A stretch of DNA of 64,000 bases from Niastella sp. (GTDB taxonomy: Bacteria > Bacteroidota > Bacteroidia > Chitinophagales > Chitinophagaceae). The number at the start of each line of letters is the position of its first letter. The stretch's first letter is position 1. The position numbers were made by a program, and so were the translations under genes. The stretch covers positions 21,981 through 85,980 of the forward strand of contig JAGIBF010000021.1 of assembly GCA_017744515.1 (NCBI GenBank). Direction: 5' to 3'. A model generated the notes under the pieces. The model saw only the letters and a list, made by a program, of their open reading frames with translations, had not been told where the DNA came from and made no database searches. Of this stretch, positions 25,523 to 34,436 are shown piece after piece.

Positions 25523-26377
25523 TTAAACCTCTTTTTCCTTCAGCCTGAAATAAGTGACCACCCAAAACACCGGCGTCAATATATACTTGAAGTATCCAAA
25601 AAATACATCGTCGGTCCAGGTAGGTAATTGAATAAACCGCCTTCCCCATTCATTGCCAGGTCCAGGCAGGTTAAACACATTAAAATTCGAACCAAAACCA
25701 CCTGACGGGAGGATTGGTGACAACACTTTGGCGATCAGGAAAATGAAGAGCAGGATGATCAATAACAACGCAATGGTTGTTTTGATAAAACTATAAGCCG
25801 GGAAATAAATAGATCCCAATGCATAAGCACCTTGTACCGCAAAGAAGATCAGCAATAAGGTAGTAAGCGTGTTAAAAGGATTGCCATTCTCACGTGAGCT
25901 GAGCTTAGAGAAAACATTGGCAACCGTTTCCGGCACAAACAATGCTTCCGTATTATGCTCTTTCCACCGGGCCAGGTTAACAGCGTTGGCTACTTTTACC
26001 ATAATAAAATCGACGGCATAAAAGACGATAGTATAACAAACAAAAAAGATCAGCACACAATACAACGCCATACACAACACTTTCTCCAGTTGCGATGCAG
26101 GCACAGATAAAAAATTGATGGCTTTGGGTTTATTGGCAAGGTCACCAAAAAGCAAGCTGGCAAATAAAGCGCCGGTAAGAAAAAGGCCCACATAAAAGGT
26201 AATGATCTGCCCTTCTCGGTTCATCGCTTCACGGCCATCCACCAGCAGCAGAAAGCCATACCACATCAACAACAGGGCGGCGATGGCCCCCAGCGAAAGC
26301 GTATATTTATTCCTGTTATCGCTCCAGTGCTTGCGTACCAGCACTCCCCAGCGGGAAAAATCAAAAACCTGGTTCAT
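25523..26377 (-). CDS. ABC transporter membrane subunit
   Basis: A 284-residue protein with about six hydrophobic helices (AAILLMWYGFLLLV, FYVGLFLTGALFASLLFG, LYCVLIFFVCYTIVFY and others). It lies nine bases after the ATPase gene at 26387. Together they form the first transporter of the operon; the family resembles YtrC/YtrD-type permeases only in position, not in a specific motif. Confidence 0.75.
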   Translation of the reverse strand: MNQVFDFSRWGVLVRKHWSDNRNKYTLSLGAIAALLLMWYGFLLLVDGREAMNREGQIITFYVGLFLTGALFASLLFGDLANKPKAINFLSVPASQLEKVLCMALYCVLIFFVCYTIVFYAVDFIMVKVANAVNLARWKEHNTEALFVPETVANVFSKLSSRENGNPFNTLTTLLLIFFAVQGAYALGSIYFPAYSFIKTTIALLLIILLFIFLIAKVLSPILPSGGFGSNFNVFNLPGPGNEWGRRFIQLPTWTDDVFFGYFKYILTPVFWVVTYFRLKEKEV

Positions 26378-26386
26378 GATAGTTAT

Positions 26387-27220
26387 TTAAGAATTAAAGG
26401 CGGATTGAATGGGTTGACGGTTAGTGACGATGGCTTTGTACAAAAGCTCCAGGTCGATCCTGCTTTCTTCGCCATCGGTATTTTTAGTGATGATCGCACT
26501 GCCGCGCAGGGATGATTCACTGTACAAAGCATGCTTTACCTCCTCATGATCAAATGAAATGCGGAAGGACAGCTTGCGGGCAATAGCCTCAATGGTTTGA
26601 TCGAACAGGATTGCTCCTTCATCAATGATAGTGATCCGATCAATGAGGTTCTCGAGGTCTTTTACCTGGTGCGTACTGATGATCACACACTTGTTTTCAT
26701 CGATTGCGCCGGCCATCACCTTGCGGAACTGGCTTTTACTCATGATGTCCAAACCATTGGTAGGCTCATCCATCAACAACAGCGAAGTGTTGCAGGCAAG
26801 GCCAAAGCTGATCAGCACTTTTTTCTTCTGGCCATAACTCATGCTTTCCAGCTTATTGTCTACAGGGATCTCGAACTCCTGTATATACTTATCGAACTGT
26901 TGTTGGTTGAAGCGGGGATAAAAGGGCGACAGGCTATTCACCAGTTGCTGCAAAGGAATATTGGGCAGGTAAAACTCTTCCGGCACCATGAATACCTCCT
27001 GCAGGAAGGCTGGCTGGCGCTTGCCGGGTGTAAAACCCATTACGTTGATCGTGCCCTGATCGGGAAACAGCAGGCCGGCAATGTTGCGTAGCAAGGTGGA
27101 CTTGCCCGTTCCGTTCTTGCCCAGCAGCCCGTAAATATGGCCGGGTTGTAACTGCAGGCTCAATCCCGTAAAGACTCTTTTCTTACGGTAGCCGAAGTGC
27201 AATTGTTGAATGTCTACCAT
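26387..27220 (-). CDS. ABC transporter ATP-binding protein (YtrB-like)
   Basis: Walker A LGKNGTGKSTL (about residue 35), signature MSYGQKKKVLI, Walker B SLLLMDEPTNGLD and switch His in ISTHQV. First gene of the six-gene GntR/ABC operon, with its start 14 bases from the operator palindrome. It probably energises the membrane subunit at 25523. Confidence 0.92.
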   Translation of the reverse strand: MVDIQQLHFGYRKKRVFTGLSLQLQPGHIYGLLGKNGTGKSTLLRNIAGLLFPDQGTINVMGFTPGKRQPAFLQEVFMVPEEFYLPNIPLQQLVNSLSPFYPRFNQQQFDKYIQEFEIPVDNKLESMSYGQKKKVLISFGLACNTSLLLMDEPTNGLDIMSKSQFRKVMAGAIDENKCVIISTHQVKDLENLIDRITIIDEGAILFDQTIEAIARKLSFRISFDHEEVKHALYSESSLRGSAIITKNTDGEESRIDLELLYKAIVTNRQPIQSAFNS

Positions 27221-27233
27221 GTTCGGTGTTTTA

Positions 27234-27255
27234 GTGTACTACTTAAATAGTACAC
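27234..27255. promoter_or_regulatory. Palindromic operator of the GntR/ABC operon
   Basis: GTGTACTA (27234-27241), CTTAAA spacer, TAGTACAC (27248-27255): a perfect 8-bp inverted repeat. It begins at the last base of the -7 box and covers the predicted start of transcription, the ideal place for repression. Spacing and GT...AC ends fit GntR-family operators. Confidence 0.8.
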
Positions 27256-27285
27256 AAACATACCAATACAGTAGTTAGTTCCCAA
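27255..27285 (-). promoter_or_regulatory. Promoter of the GntR/ABC operon (TTG-N20-TATGTTTG)
   Basis: On the minus strand TTG (27285-27283) is followed by exactly 20 bases and TATGTTTG (27262-27255), a full Bacteroidota sigma-A promoter. Confidence 0.8.
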
Positions 27286-27752
27286 GATTTTTGATCCTTT
27301 TCTTTTGAACTTTTTTATCCTTAATCTTTATTAGCTATAAATCAACGCGTTAATAAAAAGTACACGCTCATGGTTTAAAAAAGCTATCCTTGTTGATAAT
27401 CAATACTATGTAATAGGATGCAGCATAGATGCAGCATATATAGAGCATTGATGCAGCTTAGTTGCAGCATTCCTTATAAGATATGCTCTATCTATGTTCA
27501 AGTATAGTTTACATATATGTGCAGTAAAGTTTAGGATATTATTATGCCTAAAACACGCCGGTTGATATTTTACGATCAGCCCTGTGAAAGCCAGCTTGGA
27601 AACCAAACCAATATTATCCTTGTTTTTACCTAACTGGCAGATTAGCACCCGGATAGCATAATTCCCTTAAATTGCACGCCTGTTTCATGGCGGGAAAGAA
27701 CTCAACCAAATATCCAAACCAACCTTCCCAGCCAGTTGATTAAACAAATAGT
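27286..27752. other. Gene-free leader region of maeB
   Basis: No credible gene is visible. An open frame at 27406-27648 on the minus strand has no family features and runs through the tandem repeat. The stretch contains the 11-bp repeat (27419-27473) and a 21-base element (27568-27588) nearly identical to 61307-61327. A clear maeB promoter could not be assigned. Confidence 0.6.
27419..27473. repeat. 11-bp tandem repeat, five units
   Basis: Units begin at 27419, 27430, 27441, 27452 and 27463: TGCAGCATAGA, TGCAGCATATA, TAGAGCATTGA, TGCAGCTTAGT and TGCAGCATTCC. Four of five start with TGCAGC. The period is not a multiple of three, so it is not a protein repeat. Located about 280 bases upstream of maeB. 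Confidence 0.75.
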
Positions 27753-30092
27753 ATGAAAAAAGAATTCATCAAAGAACAGGCACTGGAGTACCACGCTAAA
27801 GGCAGACCTGGCAAAATAGAAGTAATCCCCACTAAAGAGACCAAAACCCAAAGAGATCTTTCCCTCGCTTACTCGCCCGGTGTAGCAGAACCCTGCCGGG
27901 AAATCGAAGCCAATCCTGAGACTGTTTATAAATACACCGCCAAAGGCAACCTCGTAGGCGTTATCAGTAATGGTACAGCAGTACTGGGCCTGGGTGATAT
28001 CGGGCCCGAAGCCGGCAAGCCCGTGATGGAAGGAAAAGGCGTATTGTTCAAAATATTTGCAGACATCGATGTATTCGATATCGAGATCAATGAGAAGGAC
28101 CCCGAAAAGTTTGTGCAGATCGTAAAAGCGCTGGAGCCTACTTTCGGCGGCATCAACCTCGAAGACATTAAAGCGCCTGAATGCTTCTACATCGAACAGA
28201 AGCTGAAGGAGCAAATGAAGATACCCGTGATGCACGACGACCAGCATGGTACCGCTATCATCAGCGCCGCTGCCCTGCTGAACGCCGTAGAGATCCAGAA
28301 GAAGAAGATCGAGAAAGCAAAGTTTGTAGTGAACGGCGCAGGCGCTTCTGCGATGGCCTGTACCAAACTGTACATCGCACTGGGCGCTAAAACAGAGAAT
28401 ATCCGCATGTTCGACAGCAAGGGGCTCATTCACGAAAGCCGTACCGACCTGGACGACATGAAGAAAGAGTTTATGTCTACCGGCAAAAACCTCACGCTGG
28501 CCGAAGCGTTGGTAGATGCCGACGTGTTCATCGGGCTCAGCAAAGGCAATGTACTTTCTCCTGAAATGGTGAAGTCGATGGCCAAGAACCCCATCGTGTT
28601 TGCCATGGCCAATCCTGATCCCGAGATCACGTACGAAGCAGCTACTGCCGCCCGTAAGGATATCATCATGGCTACCGGCCGCAGTGACTATCCCAACCAG
28701 GTGAACAACGTACTGGGTTTTCCTTTCATTTTCCGCGGTGCGCTCGACGTTCGTGCCACGCAGATCAATGAAGCCATGAAGCTGGCAGCTGTAAAAGCAC
28801 TGGCAGAGCTGGCACGTACACCCGTACCTGATATTGTGAACCTGGCTTATAACCAGAACAATCTGTCATTTGGCCCTGAATATATCATTCCCAAACCGGT
28901 TGATCCACGCCTGCTGAGCACCGTTGCACCCGCCGTTGCTAAAGCGGCCATGGAAAGTGGTGTAGCGCAAATTCAGATCGACAACTGGGAAGCTTATGTG
29001 GTAGAACTTGAAAAACGTCTGGGTCAGGACAACCAGGTGATGCGTATCCTTGGCAACAGGGCCCGCCGCGATCCTAAGCGTGTGGTATTTGCAGAAGCCG
29101 ACAACCAGAAGATATTGAAGGCAGCGCAGATCGCTTTCGAAGAAGGCATCTGCTACCCCATCCTGTTGGGAGATGAAAAGAAGATCCGCGAAATAGCACA
29201 AACCAATAAGATCGATATCGACGACATGCCCATCATCGATCCGCGCAGTGATGATTATGAAGACCGTCGCAAGATCTATGGTGATGCCTTCTTCGAGAAA
29301 AGAAAGCGCCGTGGTTTCAACCGCTATGAGGCCACCAAGATCATGAAGGACCGTAACTATTTTGGCACCATGATGGTGGACACCGGTGATGCCGATGGTA
29401 TGATCTCGGGGCTTACCCGCAACTATCCCGAAACCATCCGCCCTGCGTTGCAGGTGATCGGTACGGAGCCGGGTGTAAAGAAAATTGCCGGTATGTACCT
29501 GCTGCTCACCAAGCGCGGCCCCATCTTCATGGCTGATACGACTGTCAACTTCAACCCTACTGCGGAAGAACTGGCCGATATCACCTTGCTGGCCGCACAG
29601 GAAGTGCGCAACTTCAACCTCACTCCCCGCGTTGCCATGTTGAGCTATTCCAACTTTGGCAGCAGCGATTCGCCTGAGGCCAAACTGGTATCCAAAGCGC
29701 GTGAGATCGTGAAGCAGAAAGACCCCACGCTCATTGTGGATGGTGAGATGCAGGCCAGCACTGCCTTCAACCAGGAGCTGCTGAAAGAAAGCTATCCCTT
29801 TAGCGAACTGGTAGACCAGGAAGTGAACACCCTGATATTCCCCAACCTGGCCGCCGGTAACGTGGCATATAATTTATTGAAAGAAGTAGGCGGCGCTGAT
29901 GCTATTGGCCCTATCCTGCTTGGCCTGAAGAAACCCGTGCACATCCTGCAACTCGGTAGTTCGGTAAGAAGCATTTACAACATGGCACTGATCACGGTGA
30001 TCGATGCACAGTTGAAATGCAAGAGCAACGAAGCCGAAGCGGTGAGAACGCACTGGTGGAAGAAGGGAAAAAAAGAACCAAGGAACGCCTGA
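27753..30092 (+). CDS. maeB: NADP-dependent malic enzyme with phosphotransacetylase-like C-terminus
   Basis: The 779-residue protein is the fused MaeB type. Residues 1-430 form the malic enzyme, with [12 protein letters not shown] near the N-terminus, HDDQHGTAI for metal binding and a Rossmann motif [12 protein letters not shown]. Residues 440-770 are homologous to phosphate acetyltransferase ([18 protein letters not shown]), which in MaeB has a regulatory role. It oxidatively decarboxylates malate to pyruvate and NADPH in the cytosol. Length agrees with the family. Followed by a 15-bp perfect hairpin. Confidence 0.95.
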   Translation: MKKEFIKEQALEYHAKGRPGKIEVIPTKETKTQRDLSLAYSPGVAEPCREIEANPETVYKYTAKGNLVGVISNGTAVLGLGDIGPEAGKPVMEGKGVLFKIFADIDVFDIEINEKDPEKFVQIVKALEPTFGGINLEDIKAPECFYIEQKLKEQMKIPVMHDDQHGTAIISAAALLNAVEIQKKKIEKAKFVVNGAGASAMACTKLYIALGAKTENIRMFDSKGLIHESRTDLDDMKKEFMSTGKNLTLAEALVDADVFIGLSKGNVLSPEMVKSMAKNPIVFAMANPDPEITYEAATAARKDIIMATGRSDYPNQVNNVLGFPFIFRGALDVRATQINEAMKLAAVKALAELARTPVPDIVNLAYNQNNLSFGPEYIIPKPVDPRLLSTVAPAVAKAAMESGVAQIQIDNWEAYVVELEKRLGQDNQVMRILGNRARRDPKRVVFAEADNQKILKAAQIAFEEGICYPILLGDEKKIREIAQTNKIDIDDMPIIDPRSDDYEDRRKIYGDAFFEKRKRRGFNRYEATKIMKDRNYFGTMMVDTGDADGMISGLTRNYPETIRPALQVIGTEPGVKKIAGMYLLLTKRGPIFMADTTVNFNPTAEELADITLLAAQEVRNFNLTPRVAMLSYSNFGSSDSPEAKLVSKAREIVKQKDPTLIVDGEMQASTAFNQELLKESYPFSELVDQEVNTLIFPNLAAGNVAYNLLKEVGGADAIGPILLGLKKPVHILQLGSSVRSIYNMALITVIDAQLKCKSNEAEAVRTHWWKKGKKEPRNA

Positions 30093-30097
30093 TAACG

Positions 30098-30135
30098 AAG
30101 ACCTGACAGGTTTCGTTGGCAACCTGTCAGGTCTT
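30098..30135. terminator. Perfect 15-bp hairpin after maeB
   Basis: AAGACCTGACAGGTT (30098-30112), an eight-base loop, AACCTGTCAGGTCTT (30121-30135). It begins six bases after the stop codon. There is no U-tract, so it may stabilise the 3' end or be a copy of a dispersed repeat and not a classical terminator. Confidence 0.65.
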
Positions 30136-30218
30136 ATCCCATTCTGTGGGCGCTAAGCAGATATAAGGTTCAAATTGGTCAATACTCAGTTAGTTGGCGT
30201 ATTATTGTAGAAGATTTT

Positions 30219-30959
30219 ATGACACTATTTACCGAATTTGGCCGATACCTGTTGATGATTAAAGGCATGTTCTCCAAGCCAGAGAACGGCAAGATGTATT
30301 GGAAGGAGTTCATGCACCAATGCGGTGAAATTGGAATTGGCTCACTGGGCATCGTTGCCCTGATCTCTTTCTTTATCGGAGCAGTATCCACGCTGCAAAC
30401 GGCTTATCAGCTGGTAAGTCCCATCATCCCCAAAAGCACCATTGCACAGATCGTGCGTGACACGATCATTCTGGAATTTGCACCCACGCTCGTATGTATT
30501 GTACTGGCGGGTGTGATCGGCAGTAAAATTGCCAGTGAGCTGGGTAATATGCGGGTAAGCGAACAGATCGATGCGCTGGAGATCATGGGCATCAATACCA
30601 AAACTTACCTGGTACTTCCTAAGATCGCGGCTGCGCTACTCACCATTCCTATGCTGATCGTTATTGCAGGGGGGCTGGGCATCTGGGGTGGCCGTTTGGC
30701 AGGTACCTTGTCCGGCATTCTTTCTCCGGAGGAGTTTGATACCGGCTTGCTGAATGCCTTTGTTCCGTACAATGTGTTCTTTGCCCTGATAAAGGCCTAC
30801 ACTTTCGCCTTTATCATTTCCAGCATACCGGCATATTATGGCTACCATGTAAATGGCGGCGCTTTGGAAATAGGCCGGGCGAGTACAAAATCGGTAGTAG
30901 TAAGTTGTATCGCCATCTTGTTTGCTGATTATTTATTGTCGCAATTGTTGTTAAGTTAG
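30219..30959 (+). CDS. MlaE-family ABC transporter permease
   Basis: The 246-residue membrane protein carries the MlaE hallmark EQIDALEIMGI about residue 112 and about five helices. Family members move phospholipids or other lipids between inner and outer membrane. The ATPase gene follows after seven bases. The MCE substrate-binding protein that normally completes the complex is not next to it and may be outside the window. Confidence 0.92.
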   Translation: MTLFTEFGRYLLMIKGMFSKPENGKMYWKEFMHQCGEIGIGSLGIVALISFFIGAVSTLQTAYQLVSPIIPKSTIAQIVRDTIILEFAPTLVCIVLAGVIGSKIASELGNMRVSEQIDALEIMGINTKTYLVLPKIAAALLTIPMLIVIAGGLGIWGGRLAGTLSGILSPEEFDTGLLNAFVPYNVFFALIKAYTFAFIISSIPAYYGYHVNGGALEIGRASTKSVVVSCIAILFADYLLSQLLLS

Positions 30960-30966
30960 CCGTTGT

Positions 30967-31776
30967 ATGATTGAAGTAAAAGATATCAAGAAGGGCTTTG
31001 GCGAAAAGCAGGTGCTGAAAGGCGTCAGCGTGAAAATGGAAGCAGGCAAATGCAACCTGATCATCGGCGCCAGCGGCAGTGGAAAGACCGTGTTCATGAA
31101 ATGCCTCGTAGGCCTTTTTGAACCCGATGAAGGAGAGATCATTTACGACAAGGCGAACTTCCTCACCATGGACGATGACCAACGGAAAGAAGTGCGCAAG
31201 CAGATCGGCATGCTGTTCCAGGGCTCAGCATTGTTTGATAGCCTGACGGTGGAACGCAACATCATGTTCCCGCTCGACATGTTTACCAAAGACAACTATG
31301 CTACCAAGCTGAAGCGCGTGAATGAGGTGCTGGAGCGCGTGAAGCTGAAAGACGTCAATAAGAAATTCCCCGCCGAGCTGAGCGGTGGCATGAAAAAACG
31401 GGTAGGTATTGCCCGCGCTATCGTACTCAATCCCAAATATCTTTTCTGCGATGAGCCCAACTCGGGCCTCGATCCTCAAACCTCCCTTGTTATCGATAAG
31501 CTGATCAAAGAGATCACCACCGAATACAACATTACCACCATCGTCAATACGCACGATATGAACAGCGTGATGGAGATTGGTGACCACATCATCTACATGC
31601 ACCAGGGTCTCAAAGAATGGGAAGGCAACAACAAAGAGATCATCTTCAGCAAAAATGAACTGCTGAACGAGTTCATCTTTGCTTCCGAGTTCTTAAAAGA
31701 CGCCAAAGACATGCGCATGCTGGAACAAACCGGTAAGATCGACAACGACCGGAATATGGATGAGCTAATCAAGTAA
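30967..31776 (+). CDS. MlaF-type ABC transporter ATP-binding protein
   Basis: Walker A GASGSGKTVF near residue 36, Q-loop MLFQGSALFDSLTV, signature LSGGMKKRVGIARA, Walker B YLFCDEPNSGLD and switch His in VNTHDM. The sequence SALFDSLTV is typical of Mla/Ttg2 ATPases. Partner of the MlaE permease. Ends near convergent gene 31876 with two hairpins in between. Confidence 0.92.
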   Translation: MIEVKDIKKGFGEKQVLKGVSVKMEAGKCNLIIGASGSGKTVFMKCLVGLFEPDEGEIIYDKANFLTMDDDQRKEVRKQIGMLFQGSALFDSLTVERNIMFPLDMFTKDNYATKLKRVNEVLERVKLKDVNKKFPAELSGGMKKRVGIARAIVLNPKYLFCDEPNSGLDPQTSLVIDKLIKEITTEYNITTIVNTHDMNSVMEIGDHIIYMHQGLKEWEGNNKEIIFSKNELLNEFIFASEFLKDAKDMRMLEQTGKIDNDRNMDELIK

Positions 31777-31786
31777 GAAGACTGGC

Positions 31787-31836
31787 TACACTCGCTCGCC
31801 TGTGGCAAGTGAGTGTATTTTCAAGCCTCCGGCTTG
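31787..31836. terminator. Two adjacent hairpins between convergent genes
   Basis: TACACTCGCT (31787-31796) pairs with AGTGAGTGTA (31808-31817) with one mismatch; CAAGCC (31822-31827) pairs with GGCTTG (31831-31836) across TCC. They are placed to end both the MlaF-type and the GNAT-DUF2000 transcripts. Confidence 0.5.
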
Positions 31837-31875
31837 GTTGTGAGCGCTTCCTTTTCAACCTGTCAACTTTTCAAC

Positions 31876-32760
31876 TCATTTATACAGTGACAACTTCCTC
31901 GTGAGTTTATTGATCAAAGTCTTATCGCCATACAAAGCAATCCCACTGTAATTCATTTCCGCTTCTGTAAGCGCTTCGAGTGATGCTTTGTAGGCTTCAT
32001 AGCTGCGGGCAGTTTGCGCCACTTCAGAGAGATCGACAACCAACACATCACCCGGTAGCTTTGCTTCCGCAGCAATACGTTTTATTTCCTGCCGTGTGGC
32101 TTTCAGCATAGGTAGCGGTATCCAGGTAAGCCCGGCATGTTGACCACCCGAAGCATCCTGCAAATCTTCTGCAACCATATAAGGCAGTTTATTACCCAAT
32201 GAAGCACCCAGCACTGCGCCGGTATTGATGGCCAGCCCGGCCGGCAGGTCATCGGCAATGATCATCACCGCTTTCACCAGGTCCTGCAAATGGATCTCCA
32301 TCTTGATATCAGCCCGCTCATACTCAGTGGCGGGTAAAGGGACTTCCACAAAACCCAGCTTGCGGTAGAGGTTGATAGCCGGTTGCAACTTTGTATTGGA
32401 GAGCAACTCCACTTTCTTAATGCCCAGTGATTTTGCTTTTTCGATACAAGCTTTACCAAGGGCATAACCAATTCCCTTGCCTTGCACTTTATCGGTGACG
32501 GCCATTTTGGCCAGTTCAAACACACGCTGGTTTACCTTTATCAATGCACAAGCGCCTACTACTTCCCCTTCCCATAAGGCCATGAAAATAAATCCACCTT
32601 TGGCCAGTATATATCCTTCGGGATCATCGAGCGCACGGTTGTCGGCTTCTTCCAGCCGGAAGTACCGGGTGATCCATGCCTGGTTCAACTGGCGGAAAGC
32701 ATCGCGGTGAGCGGATTCATAAGGCACTATCTTCAACTGCTGGTCTACTGCTGTAAGCAT
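31876..32760 (-). CDS. GNAT acetyltransferase fused to DUF2000 domain
   Basis: Residues 1-155 are a GNAT N-acetyltransferase with acetyl-CoA motif A (VQGKGIGYALGKACIEKAK) and NLYRKLGF. Residues 160-294 match DUF2000 (KAVMIIADDLPAGLAINTGAVLGASLG), a peptidyl-tRNA hydrolase-like fold of unknown role. The two are in one frame with no linker repeat. Acetyl acceptor unknown. It has its own promoter at 32779-32809 and is independent of the HxlR gene. Confidence 0.8.
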   Translation of the reverse strand: MLTAVDQQLKIVPYESAHRDAFRQLNQAWITRYFRLEEADNRALDDPEGYILAKGGFIFMALWEGEVVGACALIKVNQRVFELAKMAVTDKVQGKGIGYALGKACIEKAKSLGIKKVELLSNTKLQPAINLYRKLGFVEVPLPATEYERADIKMEIHLQDLVKAVMIIADDLPAGLAINTGAVLGASLGNKLPYMVAEDLQDASGGQHAGLTWIPLPMLKATRQEIKRIAAEAKLPGDVLVVDLSEVAQTARSYEAYKASLEALTEAEMNYSGIALYGDKTLINKLTRKLSLYK

Positions 32761-32778
32761 AACGTCATCATTTTAGTG

Positions 32779-32809
32779 CAAAATTACCGGTGGCGATCAG
32801 GACACGCAA
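32779..32809 (-). promoter_or_regulatory. Promoter of the GNAT-DUF2000 gene (TTG-N20-TAATTTTG)
   Basis: Minus strand TTG at 32809-32807, 20 bases, then TAATTTTG at 32786-32779. The box ends 18 bases before the ATG, so the leader is very short. Confidence 0.75.
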
Positions 32810-32834
32810 TAACGAACAAATGGTGATGGTACAA

Positions 32835-32902
32835 TGTCAGAGCTTGTCCCGCCCTGCCGGATCGGGCTTGTCGAAACCGCCTTCGACAGGCTCAGGCTGA
32901 CA
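32835..32902. repeat. Dispersed palindromic repeat, copy D
   Basis: Same form as copy A, with an inner GC-rich insertion in the left arm and right arm CTTCGACAGGCTCAGG followed by TGACA. It overlaps the last codons of the HxlR gene: Met-Ser-Ala-stop are encoded by the repeat end. Confidence 0.9.
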
Positions 32903-33212
32903 TGTATTTTTCATGCGCTTCACCCCAAAACCACATTTGCTTGATGATGGGGCAAACGGTGCTGCCATACGGCGTAATGGAATACTGCACTTTCAGAGGT
33001 GGCTTATGACCAGTGACTGCTTTGGCAATGATGCCCTCCTGTTCCAGCTCTTTCAACTGTTTGATGAGGATACGTTCGCTCATGAGGGGGAACTTGCGTT
33101 TGACCTCGCTGTAGCGACGGTGCTTGTCTGACAGGTAGATCAATATTTTCGCTTTATACTTACCCTTGATCACCTGCAAAAAAGTGTCGATAGGACTATA
33201 AATGGCAGCCAT
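32892..33212 (-). CDS. HxlR-family winged-helix regulator
   Basis: The 106-residue protein has the HxlR layout: KGKYKAKILIYLS, RRYSEVKRKFPLMSERILIKQLKELEQEGII and a C-terminal TPYGSTVCPIIKQMWFWGE. HxlR proteins are small dimeric regulators that respond to redox or quinone-like compounds. Its final residues (MSA) and TGA stop fall in palindromic repeat copy D. Divergent from sucD, whose promoter lies in the 204-base gap. Confidence 0.88.
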   Translation of the reverse strand: MAAIYSPIDTFLQVIKGKYKAKILIYLSDKHRRYSEVKRKFPLMSERILIKQLKELEQEGIIAKAVTGHKPPLKVQYSITPYGSTVCPIIKQMWFWGEAHEKYMSA

Positions 33213-33381
33213 GGCTTGCGTATTAAATTAATTTAAAGGCTTATATTTTTAACGGTTTCTAATCTGCCTGCATTTGATTCATAGCCAGCTGCTTATCAGC
33301 ATATCCAATGGCTTATTTCCTACCTCCTGCCTCTTACTTCTTACTTCCTATTTTACTACTGCATTTATGCACTTTATGCAT

Positions 33382-33389
33382 TACTTTTG
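33382..33389 (+). promoter_or_regulatory. -7 box TACTTTTG for sucD
   Basis: TAnnTTTG match with CTG in place of TTG exactly 20 bases upstream (33359-33361). The predicted leader is about 25 bases. A pyrimidine-rich run at about 33315-33357 lies just before. Confidence 0.6.
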
Positions 33390-33416
33390 CCCCTCCTGAA
33401 TTTATAAATCACAGCT

Positions 33417-34292
33417 ATGAGCATATTAGTTAACAAGCAATCAAAGATACTGGTGCAAGGCTTTACCGGTACGGAAGGCACTTTCCATGCGAGTCAAATG
33501 ATCGAATATGGTACTAATGTGGTAGGTGGCGTTACGCCCAACAAAGGCGGCACAACCCATCTCGACCGTCCGGTTTTCAATACGGTAGCAGAAGCCGTGA
33601 AAGCCACCGGCGCCGACGTATCTATCATTTTTGTTCCACCTCCTTTTGCAGCCGACGCCATCATGGAAGCTGCTGAAGCAGGTATTGGCCTCGTAGTTTG
33701 TATCACAGAAGGTATTCCCGTACAGGACATGGTGAAAGCCAAACTGTTCCTGCAAGGCACCAGGACAAGGCTCATCGGCCCCAACTGCCCTGGCGTAATC
33801 ACTGCCGGCGAATGCAAAGTGGGTATCATGCCAGGCTTTGTATTCAAGAAAGGCAATATCGGCATCGTTTCCAAATCAGGAACCCTCACTTACGAAGCGT
33901 CCGACCAGGTAGCCAAAGCCGGTCTGGGTGTTTCTACTGCCGTAGGTATCGGTGGCGACCCCATCATTGGTACTACTACCAAAGAAGCCCTCGAATTGTT
34001 CATGAACGACCCCGAAACTGCCGCCATTGTAATGATCGGTGAGATCGGTGGTGGCATGGAAGCAGAAGCTGCCCGCTGGTACAAAGAGCAAAAGGTAAAG
34101 AAGCCTGTTGTTGGTTTCATTGCCGGCCAAACTGCTCCTCCCGGTCGCCGTATGGGTCACGCAGGCGCCATCATTGGCGGCGCAGAAGATACTGCCGAAG
34201 CTAAAATGGCCATCATGACAGAGTGTGGTATCACAGTGGTGAAAAGCCCTGCCGATATCGGTGCTACTATCGCATCTATCATCAAGAAGTAA
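33417..34292 (+). CDS. sucD: Succinyl-CoA synthetase subunit alpha
   Basis: The 291-residue subunit binds CoA and carries the phosphorylated histidine in [10 protein letters not shown]. The CoA-binding N-terminus ([20 protein letters not shown]) and SKSGTLTYE motif are clear. The enzyme converts succinyl-CoA to succinate with nucleotide formation in the TCA cycle. sucC is not adjacent. A strong terminator follows at 34310. Confidence 0.96.
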   Translation: MSILVNKQSKILVQGFTGTEGTFHASQMIEYGTNVVGGVTPNKGGTTHLDRPVFNTVAEAVKATGADVSIIFVPPPFAADAIMEAAEAGIGLVVCITEGIPVQDMVKAKLFLQGTRTRLIGPNCPGVITAGECKVGIMPGFVFKKGNIGIVSKSGTLTYEASDQVAKAGLGVSTAVGIGGDPIIGTTTKEALELFMNDPETAAIVMIGEIGGGMEAEAARWYKEQKVKKPVVGFIAGQTAPPGRRMGHAGAIIGGAEDTAEAKMAIMTECGITVVKSPADIGATIASIIKK

Positions 34293-34309
34293 TTGTTCTG
34301 ATTTATAGA

Positions 34310-34345
34310 CAAAGAGGCGACACCTTCGAAAGTGTCGCCTCTTTG
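34310..34345 (+). terminator. Rho-independent terminator of sucD
   Basis: Perfect 14-bp stem CAAAGAGGCGACAC (34310-34323) with GTGTCGCCTCTTTG (34332-34345) followed by CTTTAG. Very stable. Confidence 0.85.
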
Positions 34346-34371
34346 CTTTAGTATACCTTATAAAACCAAAA

Positions 34372-34391
34372 GCCCCGGTGCAAGCCGGGGC
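34372..34391 (-). terminator. Terminator of the DUF4476 gene
   Basis: GCCCCGG (34372-34378) with CCGGGGC (34385-34391); on the minus strand followed by TTTTGGTTTT. Confidence 0.7.
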
Positions 34392-34436
34392 CATTAGTTT
34401 TTAATCCATCACTTTTAAACACGCAGAAACAGTTTC

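Noticed and set aside
27406-27648. Possible 80-residue minus-strand gene in the maeB leader
   Set aside because: It runs through the 11-bp repeat, has no signal or domain features and no start context; treated as non-coding.
27702-28433. Open frame of 243 codons on the minus strand over the 5' part of maeB
   Set aside because: Shadow of the strongly conserved malic enzyme domain; no family features in the translation.
33315-33357. Pyrimidine-rich CTTACTTC-type tract before sucD as a regulatory repeat
   Set aside because: Units are irregular in length and no consistent period was found; noted only as simple sequence.
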